Shown one piece after another: positions 59,270 to 64,000 of a stretch of 64,000 nucleotides of DNA. Origin of the DNA: Lactobacillus iners DSM 13335. GTDB taxonomy: Bacteria > Bacillota > Bacilli > Lactobacillales > Lactobacillaceae. Under the pieces are notes generated by a model that saw only the letters and a program-made list of their open reading frames with translations, did not search any database and was not told where the DNA came from. Where the stretch lies: assembly GCF_000160875.1 (NCBI RefSeq), contig NZ_GG700805.1, forward strand, positions 310,001 through 374,000. The letters run 5' to 3'. Each line of letters starts with the position of its first letter. Positions within the stretch are counted from its first letter, which is position 1. The translations under genes and the position numbers were made by a program.

Positions 59270-59830
59270 TTAATACCAGCCATGGTTAATCCAAAATTGT
59301 TTGGCGTTAACCCATGAACCATATCTACCATAAACATAATTATTAGCTACAAGTTCTTGATTTCTTGGAGAAAAGTCGCCATGAAGATAAGCTGCTAAAA
59401 GCTGATATTTACCAATACATTGACCATTTCTTGCAGTATAGCTACCACGTGATTCTCGCCATGCGATCCAATTTTTTGCTTCAGTTTCAGCATCATTAGC
59501 TGCTTGAGATACACTGCTTTCATCAACTGTATATTTAGCCATAATCCATTGGTTATTACCTAAGTCATACCAAGTATTACCTTCAGCATCTTTAACAGTT
59601 TTAATAACAACCCATCTTGAATTGTTTGCTAAGTACTGACCAGTAACATGTCCATTATCATAATTATCCCAAACAGCAATGCCATAATTAGGAACGTAGT
59701 TGATTCTAATTATTTGTTTTGTTGCTGCTTGAGCTGAATTGTCTTTATTGAATGAATTAAAAGTAAAGATTGATATTAAAATCAAGCATGAAATCATAAA
59801 TGTTTTTAAAAAATGTTTTTTACTTAACAT
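59270..59830 (-). CDS. apf: Apf-like secreted wall protein (SLAP-like domain plus transglycosylase-like domain)
   Basis: A 186-residue secreted protein. The signal peptide ends near NSAQAA (residue 36). Residues 38-102 (INYVPNYGIAVWD to NNQWIMAKYT) look like a single wall-binding SLAP/SH3-like repeat. The C-terminal 75 residues (NWIAWRESRGSYTARNGQ, IGKYQLLAAYL, YGSWVNAKQFWINHGWY) match the C terminus of Lactobacillus aggregation-promoting factors, with the Glu of WRES as the likely transglycosylase acid. It probably trims peptidoglycan and affects shape. AAGGATGG precedes the ATG. It is shorter than typical Apf proteins. Confidence 0.85.
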   Translation of the reverse strand: MLSKKHFLKTFMISCLILISIFTFNSFNKDNSAQAATKQIIRINYVPNYGIAVWDNYDNGHVTGQYLANNSRWVVIKTVKDAEGNTWYDLGNNQWIMAKYTVDESSVSQAANDAETEAKNWIAWRESRGSYTARNGQCIGKYQLLAAYLHGDFSPRNQELVANNYVYGRYGSWVNAKQFWINHGWY

Positions 59831-59862
59831 GAAACCATCCTTTTTAATAAACTTATTGTTAC

Positions 59863-59890
59863 TGTATATGTTACCCTACGTATGTTTCAA
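59863..59890 (-). promoter_or_regulatory. Promoter for the Apf-like gene
   Basis: On the minus strand TTGAAA (59890-59885), spacer of 16, TATACA (59868-59863), about 33 bases before the start codon. Confidence 0.5.
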
Positions 59891-59900
59891 TAAAGTTACA
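59884..59900 (-). promoter_or_regulatory. WalR-like box upstream of the Apf-like gene
   Basis: Read on the minus strand: TGTAAC-N5-TGAAAC, one base off the WalR consensus TGTWAH-N5-TGTWAH. It overlaps the -35 of the promoter above. WalRK is the essential regulator of peptidoglycan hydrolases in Firmicutes, which fits the gene product. Confidence 0.45.
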
Positions 59901-60067
59901 AATATAAGTCGATATTGTTATATTTGGATAATCTTTACTAAAAATTAAAAAAATTGCTAAAAGCTATATTGATGCTATTTAACAACTGATTATTAAGAAT
60001 TAGTAAATACAAATCTTGATATACATGTTTATAATTACTTACAGATAAATACGAAGAGGTAATGTGA

Positions 60068-61234
60068 ATGAAAGAAATCTATATTATAGATGCTAAAAGG
60101 ACACCTTTTGGTAAATTTCGTGGATTTTTTAGTGATCAAAATCCAATTGATATGGCAAGTCAATTGTTATCAAAAATGCTGAGTAAAAATAAACTGCCTA
60201 AAAAACAAATTGAGGCCGTTTATATTGGCAATGTATGTTCTACTGGATTAGGACAGAACCCTGCTAGACAGGTTGCACTACATTGTGGTCTCAGTCAAGA
60301 AACAATTTCTACTACAATCAATGATGTTTGTGGTTCTAGTCTTAAGGCAATGCGATTAGCTCAGGCTCAAATGCAAATAGGTGATTTTGATATGGTAGCT
60401 GTTGGTGGTGTTGAAAATATGACGCAAGCACCTTTTTTTGTAGAATCGCAATTCAAGGATCATTCGCAAGATCATTTGCAATGGACCTTGATGCATGATT
60501 GTTTAAATGACGCATTTTCGCATCAAGCAATGGGCATAACTGCTGAAATGGTAGCTCAAGCTCATAAGATTAGTCGGGATGCAATGGATCAATATGCTTA
60601 TGAGTCACACCAAAAGGCGATCAAAGCAATTAAAAGTGATTGGTTTGCTCAAGAAATTATTCCTTTTAAAAAAGAAAATGAAATTTTAGTTAATGATGAA
60701 AACGTCCGTTTTGATACATCATTAGAAAAATTAGCTCAATTGAGGTCAGTTTTTATGGAAAATGGTACAGTTACTGCTGGAAATTCTTCTCCTTTGAGTG
60801 ACGGAGCTAGCTTTTTGATTTTAGCTACTGGTGACAAGGTTAAAGAATTAAAATTAAAGCCTATCGCTAAATTAGGTCAGTTTATTGAAATTGGTTGTGA
60901 TCCTAACTATATGGGATATGGACCATATTATGCTATTAGAAAATTGCTAAACAACACTAATACTACTATAGATGATTATGATGTTATTGAAATAAATGAA
61001 GCTTTTGCTGCTCAAATTGTGGCAGTAGCTAGAGATTTAAGAATACCTAATAACAAATTAAATATTGCAGGTGGAGCTATTAGTTTAGGGCATCCATTAG
61101 GAGCAACAGGTACGCGATTAGTTGCTACAGCAATTAACAATTTACATCAAGTGTCGGGGCATAATGCTTTAGTTTCATTATGTATTGGTGGCGGTCAAGC
61201 GATCGCATGTAATATTGAATGTGTGACAAAATGA
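60068..61234 (+). CDS. Acetyl-CoA acetyltransferase (thiolase)
   Basis: A 388-residue biosynthetic thiolase condensing two acetyl-CoA to acetoacetyl-CoA, the entry to the mevalonate pathway. The acyl-accepting Cys88 lies in NDVCGSSLKAM. EINEAFAAQIVAV, GGAISLGHPLGATGTR and SLCIGGGQA (second Cys) are intact. GAGG precedes the ATG. Its stop codon overlaps the mvaA start (ATGA at 61231-61234). It is the first gene of a three-gene operon. A TATAAT at 60030-60035 upstream has no good -35. Confidence 0.93.
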   Translation: MKEIYIIDAKRTPFGKFRGFFSDQNPIDMASQLLSKMLSKNKLPKKQIEAVYIGNVCSTGLGQNPARQVALHCGLSQETISTTINDVCGSSLKAMRLAQAQMQIGDFDMVAVGGVENMTQAPFFVESQFKDHSQDHLQWTLMHDCLNDAFSHQAMGITAEMVAQAHKISRDAMDQYAYESHQKAIKAIKSDWFAQEIIPFKKENEILVNDENVRFDTSLEKLAQLRSVFMENGTVTAGNSSPLSDGASFLILATGDKVKELKLKPIAKLGQFIEIGCDPNYMGYGPYYAIRKLLNNTNTTIDDYDVIEINEAFAAQIVAVARDLRIPNNKLNIAGGAISLGHPLGATGTRLVATAINNLHQVSGHNALVSLCIGGGQAIACNIECVTK

Positions 61235-62439
61235 AATTTTATGAATTAAGTGCGATGCAACGTCGTCAATATTATCTTAATAAGGGAATCAATTTTGTTG
61301 ATATAGATGCTACTGAATTAGATAGATTAGATCAATTAAGTGAAAATGTGGTTTCTAAAATTACCTTGCCATTAGGAGTTGTTCAAGAATTGATAGTTAA
61401 TGAGCAGACCTATTGTGTTCCAATGTGTACCGAAGAACCATCAGTGGTTGCTGCTGCTAATCATGGTGCCAAATTTTTCAATTTGGCTGGTGGAACTAAG
61501 TGCATATGTCAACGTCAGGGAATTTATGGACAGATTATTTGCGAAATTAATTCTCAATTTAATTTAGTGATGTTGCAAAATAAATTGCCAAATATAATTG
61601 AAGCGGTTAATCAAAAGTTTGATAGCTTAATTAAACATGGTGGAGGCTTACGCAAGATAGAGACTTTTGTTAAAGAAGATATGCTCTATTTACGCACTTT
61701 GGTTGATCCAGCAGATGCTATGGGAGCTAATAAAACTAACCTTATTTTGGAAGATATCAGTCAAAGATTGCATAAAATGACTGGTATATCTGAATTGCTT
61801 TGTGCTATTTTATCTAATTATCCTAGTCAATTTGTTCAAGCAAAAGTAGAAATTCCCCTACAATTAGTGGGTACGCATTTAGCAACTAAAATAGCTAAGC
61901 TGAGCCGAATTGGTCAAGTTGATCCTTATCGGGCAGTAACCAACAATAAGGGAATTATGAATGGTGTGGATGCTGTTTTATTAGCTAGTGGTAATGATTA
62001 TCGAGCTGTAGAATCAGCTTGTGGGGTGCAAGCTAGCATTGATGGACATTATACAAGTTTAAGTAAATGGCAAATAGAAGAAAATAAGTTGATTGGTTGT
62101 TTGACGCTGCCATTAGCTATTGGTGTTGTTGGTGGTTCAATATCTGCTAGAAAAGATGTACAACAATCATTTTCTTTATTAGGTAAAGTTAACGCACAAC
62201 AATTAGCAAATATAATTGCCAGCATCGGATTAGCAAATAATTTTGCAGCACTATATGCAATTACTAGTCAAGGCATTAATGCTGGACATATGAAATTGCA
62301 GGCTAGAAATGTAGTTGCTCAACTAGAAGCAGACCATAATCAAAAAAAGCAGGTTTTAAATCAAATGATTGCTAATCAAAAGTTTACATTAACAGATGCC
62401 AAACAAATTTTGGAGTTAATTAGAAAGCAGGATAATTGA
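61231..62439 (+). CDS. mvaA: Hydroxymethylglutaryl-CoA reductase (class II)
   Basis: A 402-residue soluble class II enzyme that reduces HMG-CoA to mevalonate for isoprenoids, including undecaprenyl phosphate used by TagO and UppP. Catalytic Glu region EEPSVVAAANHGAKF, the VDPADAMGANKTNLI cofactor loop, and NKGIMNGVDAVLLASGNDYRA are present. The frame allows an ATG at 61219, but the ATG at 61231 makes a 4-base overlap with the thiolase stop and fits the family N terminus. It overlaps mvaS by one base. Confidence 0.94.
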   Translation: MKFYELSAMQRRQYYLNKGINFVDIDATELDRLDQLSENVVSKITLPLGVVQELIVNEQTYCVPMCTEEPSVVAAANHGAKFFNLAGGTKCICQRQGIYGQIICEINSQFNLVMLQNKLPNIIEAVNQKFDSLIKHGGGLRKIETFVKEDMLYLRTLVDPADAMGANKTNLILEDISQRLHKMTGISELLCAILSNYPSQFVQAKVEIPLQLVGTHLATKIAKLSRIGQVDPYRAVTNNKGIMNGVDAVLLASGNDYRAVESACGVQASIDGHYTSLSKWQIEENKLIGCLTLPLAIGVVGGSISARKDVQQSFSLLGKVNAQQLANIIASIGLANNFAALYAITSQGINAGHMKLQARNVVAQLEADHNQKKQVLNQMIANQKFTLTDAKQILELIRKQDN

Positions 62440-63602
62440 TGAAAATTGGTATAGATAAGATCGGATTTTATACGCCTAATAAATATGTAGATATGGTAGA
62501 TTTAGCTATGGCTCGTAATGTTGATCCTAATAAATATCTGAAAGGTATTGGTCAAGAAAAGATGTCTGTAGCAGATATTAGTCAAGATGCTGTATCTATG
62601 GCTATAAACGCAACTAAGCAATATTTGCCTAAAATTGATATTGATAAGGTAGGGTTACTAATCGTAGGTACAGAAAGTAGTGTTGATGAATCTAAATCGG
62701 CATCTTTATTTGTTAAATCGGCTTTAAAATTAAAGGCATCAGTGAGAACTTTTGAAATTAAAGAGGCATGTTTTGGCTTAACTGCAGCTATTTTCACCGC
62801 TTATGATTATATTAGTACCCATGCTGATAAAACAGCTATAGTAATAGGTAGTGATATTGCAAGATATGGCTTAAATACAGCTGGTGAAGTGACACAAGGT
62901 GCAGGTAGTATCAGTTTGTTAATCAAAAAAGATCCAGCTATGTTATCTATTAATCCGCAAACTAGTGCATATAGTAAAGATATCAATGATTTTTGGCGAC
63001 CAACAGGAAGTGCAACGGCTTTAGTTGATGGTAAATATTCAACTCAAGTTTATTTGGATTTTTTTGAATATACCTTTAAAAATTATCAAAAACAAAATCA
63101 TGTCGATATTAGCAATTTTAAGGCATTATTATACCATCTACCTTTTACTAAAATGGGTTTAAAAGCCAATAATTTAGCTATTGCTAATCTTGCTGAGAGG
63201 GATGCAAAGAAGTTAACCAATGAATTTAAAAATAGTATCGAATTAAGTAAGCAAGTCGGTAATATTTATACAGGTTCACTATATCTCGGGTTATTAAGTT
63301 TATTAGTACATGCTGAATTGAAATTGAATGACTTGATTGGTTTATTTTCCTACGGCTCGGGTGCTATGGCAGAATTTTTCACTTTCAATATTGAAGCTGG
63401 CTATCGTAATGAAATAATAGATCCTTACTTGATACTTAATAGAAGGAAAAGGTTGACAGTAGCTGAGTATGAAAAAATTTTTACTGAATCCCTTCAAGCA
63501 CCAATAGATGGTCAATCATTAGTTAGTGATGAGCAAGCAGGGATGTGGTATTTTGCTGGTACTAAAAATCATATTAGGCAATATTGTGAAAAAAGTCGTT
63601 GA
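62439..63602 (+). CDS. mvaS: Hydroxymethylglutaryl-CoA synthase
   Basis: A 387-residue enzyme joining acetyl-CoA and acetoacetyl-CoA. The catalytic Cys111 lies in EIKEACFGLTAAI, and the conserved His in YHLPFTKM, with IYTGSLYLGLLSLL and FSYGSGAMAEFF near the end. The ATG at 62439 is chosen over a TTG one codon earlier. AGCAGGA precedes it. Together with the thiolase and mvaA it gives acetyl-CoA to mevalonate. The kinases of the lower pathway are outside the window. Confidence 0.94.
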   Translation: MKIGIDKIGFYTPNKYVDMVDLAMARNVDPNKYLKGIGQEKMSVADISQDAVSMAINATKQYLPKIDIDKVGLLIVGTESSVDESKSASLFVKSALKLKASVRTFEIKEACFGLTAAIFTAYDYISTHADKTAIVIGSDIARYGLNTAGEVTQGAGSISLLIKKDPAMLSINPQTSAYSKDINDFWRPTGSATALVDGKYSTQVYLDFFEYTFKNYQKQNHVDISNFKALLYHLPFTKMGLKANNLAIANLAERDAKKLTNEFKNSIELSKQVGNIYTGSLYLGLLSLLVHAELKLNDLIGLFSYGSGAMAEFFTFNIEAGYRNEIIDPYLILNRRKRLTVAEYEKIFTESLQAPIDGQSLVSDEQAGMWYFAGTKNHIRQYCEKSR

Positions 63603-63626
63603 CATTTTTTGAAAGTTATATATAAT
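63599..63626 (+). promoter_or_regulatory. Promoter for tRNA-Gln
   Basis: TTGACA at 63599-63604 (inside the mvaS stop region), spacer of 16, TATAAT at 63621-63626. The tRNA starts 33 bases further on. Confidence 0.8.
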
Positions 63627-63658
63627 AGTCTATGTCAGTTGTAATTGACGTAGATTAT

Positions 63659-63730
63659 TGGGTTATAGCCAAGTGGTAAGGCAACGGTTTTTGGTGCCGT
63701 CATGCGCTGGTTCGAATCCAGCTAACCCAA
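63659..63730 (+). tRNA. tRNA-Gln (anticodon TTG)
   Basis: A 72-base cloverleaf. Acceptor TGGGTTA/TAACCCA, D arm GCC...GGC, anticodon stem ACGGT/GCCGT with loop TTTTGGT giving TTG, T arm GCTGG-TTCGAAT-CCAGC. The discriminator is A and no CCA is encoded. It has its own strong promoter and terminator. Confidence 0.92.
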
Positions 63731-63736
63731 CCTGTT

Positions 63737-63767
63737 AAAGAGTAGGTATTAATCCTACTCTTTTTTT
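63737..63767 (+). terminator. Terminator after tRNA-Gln
   Basis: AAAGAGTAGG at 63737-63746 and its exact complement at 63754-63763, a 7-base loop, then T residues. Confidence 0.85.
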
Positions 63768-63798
63768 GTTTTTCTTATATATGTCCGCTAGACTGATT

Positions 63799-63807
63799 TG
63801 TTATAAT
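63799..63807 (+). promoter_or_regulatory. Extended -10 promoter for the hydroxyacid dehydrogenase gene
   Basis: TGTTATAAT (TG-N-TATAAT), 33 bases before the ATG, with no clear -35. Confidence 0.45.
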
Positions 63808-63840
63808 TATTTTTATATTTATAAGTAAGAAGGTTTGTTT

Positions 63841-64000
63841 ATGAGAAAAGTAGGAATTATCGGGTTAGGTCATGTAGGTGCTACAGTAGCTTATACTTTA
63901 TTTACGCATGGTGTCGTAGATACAATGGTTTTGATTGATGCAAATGAAGGAAAAGCAGTTGCAGAATATAATGATTTAAGAGATACATTAGCTCGTAATG
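63841..64000 (+). CDS. L-lactate/L-2-hydroxyisocaproate dehydrogenase family, N-terminal part (partial)
   Basis: Only 53 residues are in the window. The Rossmann motif VGIIGLGHVGATVAYTL and the acidic NAD-binding strand MVLIDANEGKAVAEYNDLRD are typical of NAD-dependent L-2-hydroxyacid dehydrogenases. The IDANE segment is closer to L-2-hydroxyisocaproate dehydrogenases than to the main lactate dehydrogenase, but the fragment is too short to decide. AAGAAGG precedes the ATG. Confidence 0.8.
   Translation, partial: MRKVGIIGLGHVGATVAYTLFTHGVVDTMVLIDANEGKAVAEYNDLRDTLARN

Overview
The window is an AT-rich, gene-dense stretch of a chromosome from a member of the Lactobacillaceae, most like the homofermentative Lactobacillus group (delbrueckii/gasseri/jensenii/iners relatives). 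This rests on gene order (tagO-yigZ-comFA-comFC-hpf-secA-prfB; hprK-lgt-gpsA-trxB-pgcA-uvrB-uvrA-rapZ-yvcK-whiA; cggR-gap-pgk-tpiA-eno-secG-rnr-smpB), an aggregation-promoting-factor (Apf) type wall protein, a bacterial mevalonate pathway, and TTG/ATG starts with strong AGGAGG ribosome binding sites. The species cannot be fixed from sequence reading alone. No phage, insertion sequence, CRISPR array or rRNA was seen.

Layout. 1-2260: the end of an RluA-type pseudouridine synthase gene, then uppP and pgl on the minus strand. 2260-12480: an orphan glucitol-IIA-like protein whose phospho-histidine appears to be replaced, an AI-2E-family exporter, trmL, a DUF1149 gene, ftsK, two M16 peptidase-like genes (yfmF/ymfH), rodZ, pgsA and recA. 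The genes usually found between ymfH and rodZ (ymfI) and between pgsA and recA (cinA) are absent. 12480-21360: rny, tagO, yigZ, the competence pair comFA/comFC, hpf and secA. 21360-36150: prfB with its programmed +1 frameshift, a small membrane protein, hprK, lgt, gpsA, trxB, pgcA, uvrBA, rapZ, yvcK and whiA. 36146-38926: a two-gene metallopeptidase/VWA plus MoxR ATPase module between whiA and clpP. 39025-46024: clpP, tRNA-Arg(CCG), then the glycolytic cluster cggR-gap-pgk-tpiA-eno and secG. A CggR-type operator lies in the leader and terminator hairpins divide the cluster. 46095-49463: rnr, smpB and an ECF S component.

49520-54372 is a zinc-acquisition operon: an AdcA-like lipoprotein, ATPase and permease, followed directly by a large histidine-triad (Pht-like) lipoprotein with eight His motifs. 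54373-58633 holds two amino-acid T-box leaders, one before a MetQ-like binding protein plus an M20 peptidase and one before brnQ. 58638-58775 has no convincing gene but carries a strong promoter with a perfect CcpA (cre) site on its -10, a second cre-like palindrome upstream, and a hairpin terminator about 75 bases after the start. This is a candidate catabolite-controlled small RNA. 58900-64000: a small membrane protein, an Apf-like wall protein with a WalR-like box, the thiolase-mvaA-mvaS operon, tRNA-Gln(TTG), and the start of an L-2-hydroxyacid dehydrogenase gene.

The strongest leads are the candidate sRNA, the Zn uptake/histidine-triad operon with repeated motifs in its leader, the MoxR/VWA module, and the degenerate orphan IIA-Gut. 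All functions are assigned by reading motifs and family resemblance. No database search was run.
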